Source of the DNA: Baylisascaris procyonis | Lineage: Eukaryota; Nematoda; Chromadorea; Rhabditida; Ascarididae | Assembly (NCBI GenBank): GCA_037389465.1 | Contig: JAZARR010000062.1 | Coordinates: 1 to 64,000, forward strand | DNA length: 64,000 nt | Direction of reading: 5' to 3' | Shown: positions 51,194 through 63,422 of the stretch, piece after piece | Layout: every line of letters starts with the position of its first letter | Position numbering within the stretch: the stretch's first letter is position 1 | Notes under the pieces: generated by a model | What the model was told of the DNA's origin: nothing | Database searches by the model: none | The model's input: only the letters and a program-made list of their open reading frames with translations | Position numbers and translations under genes: made by a program

Positions 51194-53936
51194 CTCAGAG
51201 AAGCTGAAGTACCCAGCTCAATGGACACGACGACAAGCACACAACACAACTCGTAGTAACCCAACAGGCCGCATTCAATAATGAGTACGACTAATTCCTG
51301 AAATAAAAAGACGTTAGAGAGCGGATGATTCGATGGAACGATCAAGGATGACGTACGTATGAAATACACATGAAACAATGCGGATCATCGGAGTTACAGT
51401 TAAATCTGCTACAGCAAACATACAAATAAAGTAAAACCAATTAATGTAATATGAAGTGGAATCAATTATGTAATATGAAAGCAACAACGAATACTTCATA
51501 AATTGGAATAATAGTCGTTATTAGATGGATGGAAGACTTTGACTTACCAACGGTTCTATAAAATGCAACAGGAAGGAAGACCGGCGATTTGAAGTAAATC
51601 GAGGCCGATCGCGATCACGTCAGGAACGGAATAAGGCTTAAATTATCACCACACATAAATGCATCATATTATATCTGCGATGGATGAAGGCCCTTCACCT
51701 CATTGAAACCATGACTACGGGTTGTATATCCATATATATCCACGGATGTATCCCCACAAGTATATCCACATGCACGCAGAAACAAACCAGCCGGTCTCGG
51801 TGGCGAACAAGAGTGAATTTAACACAAACCTATAGAAATTAACGCTCTAATAGAATATACTGAACTTATTGGTGCAAAAAAATAAAAGAAACGTTCCCTG
51901 AATAAAAATATTACAAGTAGAATTTTAAGCACCAACCGACTGTCACTAAACATCCACAAGCAAACAGGAAATACGAGCAATACCGCGATTTATCACTAAA
52001 CAATGTGCAGCTATGACTAATTTTTTTTCACTCGGATCCTAATATGCTGTCATATGTGAATCCACGTGCTCTGCACGGAAATAATCTCTAACTTGGCAAA
52101 TAAATTTATCTAAACAATAGCAAAGTTTATTGTAAGTCTCTCCTCATTACAGCCAATCCTCATCGTTCCTGATTGGGTGATTTAAAAATTTCGTCATAGC
52201 TACACTAAGACCATAAAAGACCTTGGCACTGTGGTGCCGATAAATTCACTCATATGAAGCTTCAATACGAAAATCAATTAGTACTAGCAGTAACTCGTCT
52301 ATTTCTTAAAGAGGAATGAAATTCAACATTAACGACTTTCAACATGTAATTGAACTAAACGGAAATGATGTATATTCTTTCCCAGGGAATATCAAAAATT
52401 ATGCATATTTGCATATATGCAAATTATCCAAATACTGAAAAATACCTGACTGATAGCATTTGTAAAATCTTCCAAACATATGCATAATTACTGAAAGAAA
52501 ACGGTTGAGTTGTTCGCCGATTGTTATAGAGGAAGTAAACTGAAGACGAATTAGGAAAGGGAATGGATTAATCAAAGGGAAGTCATCCTTAACGCATTGA
52601 ATAGTTGTCACTTCCAGCCGACTGTCTCGTACTCGACGTTGGAGAGGAAATGGACAGATGAACAGCGCATATCACCTTCGTATAGCCTTCCTCTTGTGAG
52701 CGGAAATAATGCACTCATAATAGTTGCACATCACATTAGTACCTCGATTACAATTTCGTTAAAATTTTGGAAGTAATCCAATTACGTATAGAAAGGTTAC
52801 CAATGAAGAAAAATTTCAATAATAAAATTCAAAAAGTTTTACCTGAAATTATTTAGGGTACCATAGGGATATTCTATGGTAAAATGATCTTATAGAGACT
52901 TTAAACTTCGCCGATGATCACAGCGCTAATATTGCAGAAAGTATTAAAATTTTTTCCCCGTCCATCTTTTTTCTTCTCTCTAAAAAAACGCATTTTGTCT
53001 AAACTTCTCACTGAACCGGAAAATAGCTAACTGCTTGAGCGGTTACAATTCCGGTAACGGTAATCCCTCAGATATTAAGTACAATAATGGTGTTACTATT
53101 TGCGGTAACAATATTCATCGCTGTTTTCAAGCTTTCAAGTTGAATTTTTTAGTCGAATTTTTACACAACTGTAAACTTTTTTTTTTTTTGCAAAAATGCA
53201 TTATTATTGCCGACATCAAGTAGTGTCTAAGTACGTGTGTGTATGTGTCTGTCTGCTTGTCTGTCTGTCCGATGGTTCCCACTTGGCAATCACTAAAGAT
53301 ATCTTCATGAAATCTTATGGCACGACGTGCTATAATTCCACTTCGATCTACCACTAGCCAAAAAGCTGGAGTTATTCAAAGTTGGAGCCATCTTATCTAA
53401 GATGAATTCTTATTTCCACCCGGTTGGATATAAATATCGAATCTCTTTTAAAGGATTTATACGAGCGATCGAATTACTAAAGAGTATACAAGCATCATTT
53501 TGTATATTAATTATTTGCTGATTGCTTATGAAAGTTGTCGATGAGATGAGTAGAATGCAAAAACGCATATCGCGCCAACTCCTCTGCCATGCTTTCCCAC
53601 TTTTTCGAATGCATCCAACTGTCCTGTAAGGAAGGCTTTTTGGTATCTTACCTAAGGACATCTATGCGTCGTCACACTAGTATGAGCGCATGCATTATCT
53701 ACATTCATGTAGAACATATTGCACACAATAATTTAGAATTTTTGCTGTGAAGCATTCGTTGATATCATTGAGCATGTGATATGCAAAATGAGAGTTCAAT
53801 GAAAACTTAAATAAATTTGCATGTTTTTTTCCTCAAATTCTTTGAAAATATATGCAAATATTTCGATTTCAGCATCTTTACTTAAGGGTATTGAGGTAAT
53901 AACTCTTAATATTTATTTTAAGTGTGACCTGAGGTG
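51194..53936. other. Divergent intergenic region (ICE1-like gene / unrecognised plus-strand gene)
   Basis: About 2.7 kb between two genes transcribed outward, so it should hold both promoters. It contains the octamer palindrome at 52407-52424, a GTGT/CTGTCTGT patch at 53234-53268 and no supported exon. Confidence 0.6.
52407..52424. promoter_or_regulatory. Palindromic double octamer ATTTGCATATATGCAAAT
   Basis: A perfect 18-bp palindrome made of two inverted ATGCAAAT octamers two bases apart, the site bound by POU-domain factors. It lies between two divergent genes. Function is inferred from the motif and position only. Confidence 0.4.
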
Positions 53937-56716
53937 ATGGCGATGCGGCAAGCTTCTCGTCTTGTTCTTTCCGAAAATTTACCGGCATGTATCATCGTCG
54001 AAAGAAAGGTCTGTCTTTTTTTTGGTATGTTTTTTTTTTCCTTTTTAGTAGGTTTTTTGCCTTCACCCCTACTATTTGAGTGTTTTCAAAAATGAAACAC
54101 TCAGTATGTCGTAATAAAAAAAAAATATCTAAGCAATTTATTCTGTTGTGAATAAATTTTCAGAATTCTTTAATAAATCTTCAAACGATTTTTAAAAATC
54201 TTTGAAATAGTTTTGCATTGCGGTTGTTGAAAGTATTTCTCGAAGCGATCTTTCCTTAGAGTCACCTAATGCTTTTTATAAATAAGTCCGATTTTTTAAA
54301 TAAATAAATTGTTTCATAAATAAATAAATGTTTTATATTTTATAAATAAGTTAGATTATTTTCCATATTTTATAAATATAAATATTCTGAACATATTTTT
54401 TTGCGCATAAAAATTATAATTTAAAGACATCAATGCAAAAGATGTCTGCAATATCGGCGTATCGCATCCTTAAATTTGATGGCATTCGATTTCGTATCGC
54501 AGATTCTCGAATCATTACTGCATCCGATTACATCAAACGACTTATTACACGTGGTTAGAATTCTTTTTATTGAAAGCAATAGGTCATCATTAAGGAATTT
54601 TCATAAATTATACAAAAAATACCTGTTATATCACTACCTGTTAAATTGTTAAATGTAATGTTATTTCTATTTACATGTTAATTAATTATGTAAATTTATT
54701 TAAATACAATATTTTATTGTTCGATATCCGTAAATATTTCAACTTATTCTTCGTTACTGTCGGCGATAATATTACCGCTCACCATTTCTAGCCTATTGAC
54801 TGTTATCAAAAATTTGCATATCGGTTAATTGCGCTGAAATTTTGCACCGTCATATATAATCTCTAATGAGCTGTCAATCCCTAGTTCTATGTTTGTCGCC
54901 AATAATGTATAAATACAAATTTGAGCGCCGAAAAAGAAATTTGTAAAAATATTTATGAAACAAATGAAACAATAAGTTGGCGGATGTATTTTAGGAAAAT
55001 GCCCCGTCGTAATAAATCTAGATTATCTCAAAGAACGGCACCGCTATTTAACGAGTGATGGAATTGCGAATGCAATTGATTACGCTAATGGTCGTGCTAT
55101 TATTCCACTAAATATGGTATACAGCTAAAAATTTTTTTGCATTGAAAAAATTCTGCATTCCTTTCGTTGGGACACTGTTGGATTTACGTTAATTTCTTCA
55201 ATCCTTAATTTATTTATAAGATCGTTTTTCTATTTGAAGTTAATTCTATAATATTTTTAAGTTTGTATTGCTATCATACTTGCTCTTTTAGATATACTAT
55301 TTTTATGCATTATTTTTTTAAAAATTTTTATAAGAAGAACAAAATGTAGAAATACTAAATTTTTTAAAATTTTTCATAAAATTTTTTATAAAACGAGAAG
55401 AATTAAAATGCAAAATAAACGAATTTTAATGGCCAATTTGATTTTCTTAAATTTGAAAATAATATTTCATTATTTATTGATTGAGATATATATATACTGT
55501 TAAATGTTTGAATATTTTTTTGATAAATCTTTATTTTACTTATTGAACAAATAAAGATGTTTTAAAGTTGCATAGATAAGTTGCTAACAAGTTGTTGAGA
55601 AAATTTCACGTACTATGAAAATTATTTCAAAAATAATCCCACATAAGAAATTCAAAAAAAAACAATTCAATTTATGAATATATCACAGATCGTGGAATCG
55701 TTAGCAGCATCAAATGCTTTACAAATGTGGGAAATGTATGCGGAAATTAATCGACAACTTATTATGCTTGCTTCGATGCCACAGAGCGCACCATTTGCGA
55801 TTGCGATAGTAAATATTGATGTGATCTCTGCTGATTCGAGGAATATCATCTATGAGGTTGGTGATTTTTTTTTTTTTTTTGAATATTTGATTGTCTATTG
55901 TTTATAAATTTTTTGATTCATTGATCATATTATGCAAAATTTGTATCGTAGCAGTAATGTTCTATGGTCTTTTTTTATAAATAACACAATCTACCAGTAC
56001 AATTTGGAAAGTTCCATTGAAAAATTTTATTGAATTCTGATATATAATTTTGTAATTTTCTCTTGCTATTACTTAGATGATCGTCTCGAATATGTCTCGA
56101 AAGCATGAATATAATCCGCTAAATTAGACCTTGAATTTTCCCACTTATTTTGATAATACTATCTGGTTATCTTAAAGATTTAGAAGGCTTATTTGCAGCA
56201 TGCTTTTCGGATTCTCAACGAAGCGATCATTCAGCCAACTTTTTCGGCGATTAGTCTATATTCACTAAAGTTTTTCGTCAATTTTTTAATTGGAAAGGTA
56301 CATTTAAACGCAAATATAGTCTCATGTAGAATAACCTTATTTGTTTGGTGATCACTAAATGCGGCGGAAGATTATTTCGGGTTTCATTGAATTCTAGATG
56401 TAAATTCAAAAAATCAATGATGTTTTTAAATTAGGCTTTTTAAAAAAAAAAATTCTCATGTGTTTCTATTCTTGAGCGTTACTGTAAAAATTACAAAATT
56501 TTCTGTTTTATTTTTGTAAAATTTTATCTTTTTTTTTTTCAGATATTCGAGACGGAAAACGATGAGCGTAAGAAAGAGATTGCAAAGCTGATAGCAAAAT
56601 CTCTAACAATTTGGCTTGAGGGTAAATGTGATGGAGAACGTGAGGTAATCCCGCTGATCGTTTTTAATTCAGTAAAGTTTATTTAAAACTTTATATATTT
56701 CTGCTAATTAATATAA

Positions 56717-56787
<71 letters not shown>

Positions 56788-57414
56788 ATATATATATAGA
56801 GTAGTGTAAGTAATATAAGTAATGAATATAAGTAATAGGGAGTAAATTTTGGCGGAATTTTATAAATAGAAATTATTTAAGACTAGTCAATCTTCAACCA
56901 CACTAAAAAGAATTAAAACAATGAATAAGGCAATTTTATAATATACATTCGTTAACAATTGTAATATTACTATATTACTGAAACATTTATAATGCTCATT
57001 ACTATTTTATTCCGAATTCATTCCACTATATTATTGAATAAATTTACTTCTCTTGAATAATTTAATTATTAATTAATAATATTTATTTTGCATATTAAAT
57101 ATTGAAATAATTTTTCAGCATTTTCAACAAATATTTCATAAAATAAAACCATATTTAGTGGAAAATATTATTGATGATTTGAAGACAGCCGATGAATTAG
57201 ATGAAATTACGAATCGAAATGAAATCTCGATGTGAGTATATCGACTATTTTTTTTTTTTAATATTTCTTAAATATTTAATACTAATTTGCATATTGAATT
57301 TATGCATCATTCATTATTTTTATGTTCCCTTTATCAGTGATAACTCTAATAATTTGATCAAAAGGCAATTTCTCTATGTAAATTTTTTCGTTTATTTTCA
57401 GTCCATCCTGGTAA
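53937..57414 (+). CDS. Unrecognised 238-aa protein, 7 exons
   Basis: Exons: 53937-54008, 54427-54553, 54995-55116, 55689-55856, 56543-56644, 57119-57231, 57402-57414. Phases are consistent (717 nt, TAA stop). Evidence for a gene is the chain of in-phase open segments, good acceptors (TTTTAG, TTTTTTTTCAG, TTTTTCAG, TATTTTCAG) and amino-acid composition typical of globular protein. The product starts MAMRQASRLVLSENLPACII. Exons 2-3 look alpha/beta (RILKFDGIRFRIADSR, GKCPVVINLDYLKERHRYL) and exons 4-6 are mostly helical (MWEMYAEINRQLIML, DERKKEIAKLIAKSLTIWLE, DDLKTADELDEITNRNE). No signal peptide or membrane segment is clear. I do not recognise the family. The acceptor of exon 2 (ATTTAAAG) is weak, and exon 1 might belong to something else. 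It points away from the ICE1-like gene across a 2.7-kb gap. Confidence 0.6.
56715..56789. repeat. (TAAA)n microsatellite
   Basis: About 18 units of AAAT in the intron between exons 56543-56644 and 57119-57231, running into a short TA run. Confidence 0.95.
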
Positions 57415-58537
57415 AATGGTTTCGTTTACGCTGCTTAATTCACTAAAATCAATGGGAATATAAATATGTTTTATGAATTCTTATAGTTGCTTTTGTATAT
57501 ATTTTTTTTGTAATTTCATCTCTGCATATATTTAAATAATTTCACAATAATATATTTAAAATTTTTCCTTCAACGATAACGTAAAATTTTATAAGCTAAA
57601 CCTCTAAATTAAGCCTTTTTTTAACTTTTGAAATTTATGCGTTAATTATTAAATTTATTGAATGTCATGATTTTACTTAATGGAATCACATCTTATAGAA
57701 ATAAATTTTGCCGGCTGAAATTTTCTACTTCATAGTAAAGATTATCCACAGTGATATTCAAAAAATATCGACAGTGTACAATTAATAATCTCGTCCTCTC
57801 TATCGCTGTAATGGTTTTGCGAAATGAAGGGAATGATTTAGGTAACGAGATTAGACAAAAAATTAGACAATATTATAGAAAAACTATTCAATGCCGCAAA
57901 CATTAATTATTTCTTAATTCTAATGAAGAAAGATGGAAGCCAATGTCCATTGAAAATGACCACTGTCCAAGAGAAGAGCATCTAGAAATTTATAACGACG
58001 AATAGTGAGATCAGATTAGATCCATCGTTTCTAGTCGACTTTTAAGGAGAGGCATAATTTTATTCCGGATTTCTCAAAGGGGACAGGGTGGAAGCTTTGA
58101 TCTATAAAGATGGAATGGATGGTCGTCAACTGCGTTTTGAAGGTGTAAAAATCTGAGTATGGGGATGCGAGGACGCATTGCCCACCGCCTCTCTTGTTCC
58201 CCTCTTCACTCGCCAATCTATTTTACTAATCCTTGCCTTTTGGCATTTCATAGACCCCTATGCGCAATATGAAACACTAATATCGCCTGCTTGACTATAT
58301 TCGTCCATTGTTCAAATAATTTGCATTTTCATGAAAAGTTTAGAACGACGAGTACAGCAAAGATTATTTATACACTGGACGAGAAGAATGGTGGAGTAAT
58401 GGAGGAGTATTGGCCTGAGACCGAACTTGACCTCGTTTCATCTCGTCAGCCGGCTGGTGCTTCAGAAACCCAACTGAACCATAAATGCAAAACATGTAAG
58501 TTTCGTTGAGGTTTCCTTTTGGAGATTACTTACTCTT

Positions 58538-58614
<77 letters not shown>

Positions 58615-58664
58615 GTGTTATCTTGTATTATAATTATTGCTCACAATTTAGAGTGTTCATATAG
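57415..58664. other. Gap between the two unrecognised plus-strand genes
   Basis: Contains the AT run at 58541-58610 and an open, protein-like plus-strand stretch at about 58345-58495 (ending GASETQLNHKCKT) that may be an upstream exon of the gene ending at 59426. Otherwise nothing clear. Confidence 0.4.
58541..58610. repeat. (AT)n microsatellite, 70 bp
   Basis: Thirty-five perfect AT units just upstream of the exon at 58665. Confidence 0.97.
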
Positions 58665-59426
58665 GATGATCTTATTAGTTTTAAAGGGAAAGCATTAAAT
58701 AAGCTTTCAGATGTGTTTCATGGTGTTGAATTGCCACCAGTTGAACCGGATGCAAATGGAGTACGAAACTATGCATTTGTTGTATGTTGTTTATTTCCTT
58801 TATTCATCGTTTATACTTGCAGAAATCGTTTCTTGATGATAAAACAAACTGCTATTTTTGTTTATATTTAAATTTTTTTTTTAAATATCAATTTATTAGA
58901 TCGTTTTCATTAACACATTTATATAAAATAAGGTTAATAAATGCAAATAGAAAATAAAGAAAAAAGCTCTTATCTATGATAAGAGTCTGTGATATGATAA
59001 TCTATGATAATATTTAATAGCATTTCTAAATAAACGAATTAAGCTAATTGAATCGAAAATTTTTATTGTAAGAAAGTAGGATAATTGAAGGCGATCATTT
59101 TGTGATAGAAGCAGCATTTTCCTCTTCTCTCCCCCCCCCCCCTCCTCCATTGATATTCTCCTCTCTTGATTTTGCCCCCTTTCTCCTGCTTATTTAAGAT
59201 AGGCTGACTAAACGGCAGGTTTATCATGGAAAATAAAAAGAAATGAGTTGAATTCTTCTTCCTTTTTTTTCAAAGTTTTTTAAACGCCAATTAAATTTTA
59301 CAGATTGAATTCGAAACAACAAAGAAATTCCTCTCCACATCAGAGCAAAAACTCATTCGACTAGATCTCGATGCGATATTTGAGTGTCCATCTGATGAAC
59401 GATCAACTCAAATCGCACCAATATAA
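58665..59426 (+). CDS. Unrecognised gene, last two exons
   Basis: Two in-phase exons, 58665-58781 and 59304-59426 (TAA), are joined by donor TTT|GTTGTATGT-type sequence and acceptor TTTTACAG. They encode DDLISFKGKALNKLSDV, then GVELPPVEPDANGVRNYAFV, then IEFETTKKFLSTSEQKLIRL and DLDAIFECPSDERSTQIAPI. The composition is clearly protein-like and the end is well defined; an AATAAA lies about 70 bases after the stop. The 5' part is unresolved. An open stretch at 58345-58495 (TLDEKNGGVMEEYWPETEL) may be the preceding exon, but it joins in frame only through a weak alternative acceptor inside the exon (near 58695). It could instead be the 3' end of the gene at 53937-57414 if that gene has an alternative last exon; direct joining of the exons seen does not stay in frame. 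Confidence 0.5.
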
Positions 59427-59494
59427 ACGATACGATTAATGAGACAATCGTCATCACAATAGAAAGAAAAAATTAATTATTGATTTATTATATG

Positions 59495-59500
59495 AATAAA
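59495..59500 (+). terminator. Likely polyadenylation signal AATAAA
   Basis: AATAAA about 70 bases after the TAA stop at 59424-59426, a usual nematode spacing. Confidence 0.5.
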
Positions 59501-59678
59501 TCAATATGAATAATTGTGTTCCTTTTTTTTTTAGCACTAATTGCATTGTATAAATATTAAAATTCAAATAATTCGATATATACTTTCAAAGTTTCAATAA
59601 TTTTTTTAAAAATATTCCTAAAGGAAAATCGGAAATTTCTCTTCAGCTAAAATATCGCAATCATTCATAATTAAATAG

Positions 59679-59679
<1 letters not shown>

Positions 59680-59722
<43 letters not shown>
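59680..59722. repeat. (AT)n microsatellite
   Basis: About 21 AT units followed by a T run, in the 0.7-kb gap before the PDI-family gene. That gap (59427-60129) shows no further feature except the polyadenylation signal. Confidence 0.95.
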
Positions 59723-59730
<8 letters not shown>

Positions 59731-60129
59731 TTATGGATAGTTCTTCACTATTGAAATAAATATTACAATTTAATAAGAGTATTTATTTTCGAGTAGTTTT
59801 ATCCATTTTTTGTTCGAACGTTTGTAAATGTGATTTAGCGATAATAAAGTTGAATTGATAACTAAATAAAATATATAAATGATAAAAGATAAGTTCGAAA
59901 ATCGTCTAAAGTTTTATTAAAGAAATAATATTATAATATGATAAGATAACTATGAGTTGATTTAACACCCAATAACCGATAGCTAACAAATGTCTAAAAT
60001 AGATGCCAAACAAGTAGAGCATATTGAAGTAGAGATGGGCGTGTTGTGTAAATTGTTGATTCGCCCGAACGACGACCTCGTTTAATGGCATGACAGTGCA
60101 CTAAGTTTTACTTCGTTGACGAAACAAGA

Positions 60130-63100
60130 ATGGCATCTATGCTCATTCCTCTTCTAACGATCACCTTCGTCATTAATATTTACGCAAAGGTAATGAGCGC
60201 ATGATGTGTTTTGAATATATTTTAATTCATTTATCTATTACAAATTTAATTATTTTTAATATTTTTCATCGAATAATATTAAATTACCAATTCTCGTAAA
60301 TCCCCCCCCTTACCTTTAAAAAATCTAATCATCTCACCTATAGAATATTTTATTTGGAGAGAGAGGTGATTGTTATAGCACCCCTTCAATTTCCTCTTCT
60401 TCCTTTATATCAATCGTTTACTGGAATGCAGTTGTTGCTAGTGAGACGTTATAGACAGGAGTGTATAACTGTAAAATTTATGAACGATAAAATAATTAGC
60501 AATGGGAGCACGTTTATATGTTTTGCGGATTAACCTTTCCATAATAATCCTAGGTATAGAGAGAGAGAGAGAAAGAGAGAGAGAGAGGGGGACAGAGGGA
60601 CAGAGGGAAACAGAGAAGGACAAAGAGCAAATAATCAAAAACGCCGCAAGAAGGATCTAGTCTTTCTGGATCTTTTTTTTCAGTCCATTATTTCTAAAAA
60701 GAAATAATCTTTCAAAGAATAAGTCAATTGTCTCTTCATTACTATAATATAAAGAATCCCTCATGAAGACACAATTAAAATAAGTAGTGACCATTGTTGA
60801 GAAGGATTTCGTTGATGAATGCTTCTAATCTCTAAAATGAAATCATCTCCCTCATATTTTTTATTTAAAAAGACAAATAGATACACTATTAAATGCTTTC
60901 TAATTTTCCACAAAATGCATTACGACGAGTCTGTCTGTCTGTCTGCCTGTCTTTTGTCTGTCTGTTTAATGGTTTCAAATCTCGAATCACAAAAACGACA
61001 GTAATAGATTTTAATGAATATAACCTGAAATAGGTAGATATGTGTAAAATTGAACAGGTAGGTATATGATAAAATTGTTGTCCTGCAGAAAGTCGTTAAG
61101 CTGTTTGGTTTAATTAGACATGGTTACATAAAACACGTATCGTGCAGGCTTCTTTGGCGCGTTTTCCATTTTTTTTTTTTTGACTATAATGTTGATATGT
61201 TCTTCGCGAAAACCGCAAGTAGATTATAGTTTAGGTGTCAAGTGATCGCAAGTGGCCAAAGTGACCTTGAAATGACCTTACCAGATATCACACCTTACAC
61301 TTGAGTAGCATGAAGCTCTAGTATTATGCGGGAAATTGCGACATTTTCACTGTCGTCCCCCTCTCTTCGGCCCTCTTCACCGACAATGATCCCTCCGATG
61401 TCCCATTGAAGTATGATACTAATTGGAACGCCTTTCTAAACTTTTGGTACCTATCAATTTCCATTTCAGTAAAAAATCAATCAAAAAAAAAAAAACGACA
61501 CTATTTTAATGCAATATTCGAAATCTATTTCATAAATGAATACTTTCAATCGCTAAATTAGAAAGAAAACGAATCGATTCGCAATCGTTATCGTCGAAAC
61601 CGGATCACTGTTGTAAAGTGCAATTCAATTTTGTGTATTATATGAGCAATAAGTTTTCTTTTTGCAAACAATTTCCTTATATTGCAGTTGTTTTTTTTTT
61701 TTTTTTTTTGTTGAAACAATTGCAATAATTCTTTTAAAAGAAATTTTTTTGCAAACTTTTTTTTTTAAATTGAATAAAATTTGAATGAAATCTGCATTAC
61801 ATTTGAAATTATTTCCACTAAATTTTTGTTAATTAATTAAAATAATCAAAACCAATATCATTATTTACTCATTTCTAATCATTTAATTATATCGTTGAAA
61901 ACCTTTTCTCGATGAATAAAAGCGGTCTTCTATTTTCTTCAGTCGTAGTTTTCAATTTTTCTGCCACTCGTTTTTGCGGATTTTATGAATATTTTTTCAC
62001 ATTTTTCAACCTTTTATGAACATTTTTTCTGTATTTTCCAACTTTTATGAATATTTTTCCATATTTTTCAACCTTTTTGAATATTTTTCTATATTTTTCA
62101 ACTCTTATGAACACCCATATGAACATCTATAAATATTTCCAACCTGTATGAAACGAATGCGTGAAATAAATAATACGATGATTAAGTATGGAAGAGGAAA
62201 TAACTGCATAGGAGATATGCATAGTTCATTATGAATACTTGTAAAGAAAAATTTATTTTCCGGAATATGCTGATGCGAGTCAACGTTTTTCAGGGCAAGC
62301 CGGATCCGGTAACTATATTCAAAAGGAATACCGGAAAGGCAATTTTCACAAAAGATTTTCCATACTATAGTGTTCTTATCGAATCGAAAGAATCTGACGA
62401 CTATGACGATCATTTTGAAGAGTTCGAATACGCTGCAAAACATTTCGATGATAAAGTAAACTTTCATTCGACGATAAAAGAATATTACTTTAAATCCTTT
62501 TCCATAGTAATTGAAAAAAAAAGCAGTTATATTTTAAGCTTTTATAAACTAAAATAGTAATATATATTTATTGATCAATTAAATTTTGGAATTTTTCCAA
62601 GAAATTCCTCAACTATTTTATTTTACTTCGAATATTATGCTTCTATTTTTTTTTTTAAATATTTCACGAGTTTGATAAATCTTAAGGAGTTGCTGCGATT
62701 AAAATTTTTATTTAATAAGTCGATAAGGTAAGCATTAATTTAAAATATTATACCTCTATTTGAATATTATATTATATTATTATGTTATATTATTCAATAT
62801 TATATATACCTGTTTTTAATAATTGTTTTTGATGAAGTTTTAACGAATTTTTTATAATAATATACCTATAAGAATTTATTCATGATCTATGTTTATTCTT
62901 TGTTTTATAGGAATCATCGAAAAAGTATAGAATGCTTCAGCTGCTTCCTAAATTTTTGAATGCATCTTTCTTTCTATTTCATTCGATTCGTCGAGTAGAA
63001 CCTATGAGAAAATATATAAAATTAGATAATCTTCTCTTTATAATTTATTATAATATAAATTATTGTAATAATATAAATAATTTGTAATTTTATTTGTAAT

Positions 63101-63422
63101 AATAAAAATATCGTTCCAATTTCCAACGAAAAACAATACTCAATTTTGAATTATATTTAAGAAAAAAAATGCAGCACTCTATTTTTATGAATTTCATTGT
63201 TTTGTTTTTTTTTTACAACTTCAGTATAATAAAATCAAAAAAGAATAAAACGAGAAAATTGCGAATTTATTTTTATAGGTGAGATTTATTTTTATCAATA
63301 CCGATGTGGAGGAAAATTGGGAAACAATCGAATATCTTGGTCTTATCGCCGAAGATGTGCCAACTATACTTTTCATCGATCTTACTACTGGTCTTAGCAA
63401 ATATAAAGCCGAATTTAGTGAG
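60130..63422 (+). CDS. PDI-family protein: signal peptide plus b'-type thioredoxin fold, 3' end outside or unresolved
   Basis: Exons: 60130-60189, 62294-62455, 63279-63422, each phase 0, with the last leaving through GAG|GTAATT; 122 codons so far. Exon 1 is a textbook signal peptide (MASMLIPLLTITFVINIYAK). Exons 2-3 read GKPDPVTIFKRNTGKAIF, then SVLIESKESDDYDDHFEEFE and AAKHFDDK, then VRFIFINTDVEENWETIEYL, GLIAEDVPTILFIDL and LSKYKAEFSE. The last part follows the b' domain of protein disulfide isomerase (human PDI has FIFIDSDHTDN, then ILEFFGLKKEECPAVRLI, then MTKYKPE). Known: b' is the substrate-binding, redox-inactive domain of ER PDIs. Odd: no a domain with a CGHC motif is found in the 2.1-kb intron before it, so either the protein is non-catalytic at this end or exons were missed. 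Further exons, perhaps a catalytic a' domain, would lie beyond 64000. Confidence 0.75.
60190..62293 (+). other. First intron of the PDI-family gene
   Basis: A 2.1-kb intron with a GA-rich run (60558-60600), a CTGT-rich patch (60929-60965) and T-rich pentamer repeats (61980-62100). I searched it for a CGHC-encoding exon and saw none. Confidence 0.6.
60558..60600. repeat. (GA)n-type imperfect microsatellite
   Basis: Imperfect AGAG repeats followed by GGGACAGA units in the first intron of the PDI-family gene. Confidence 0.9.
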
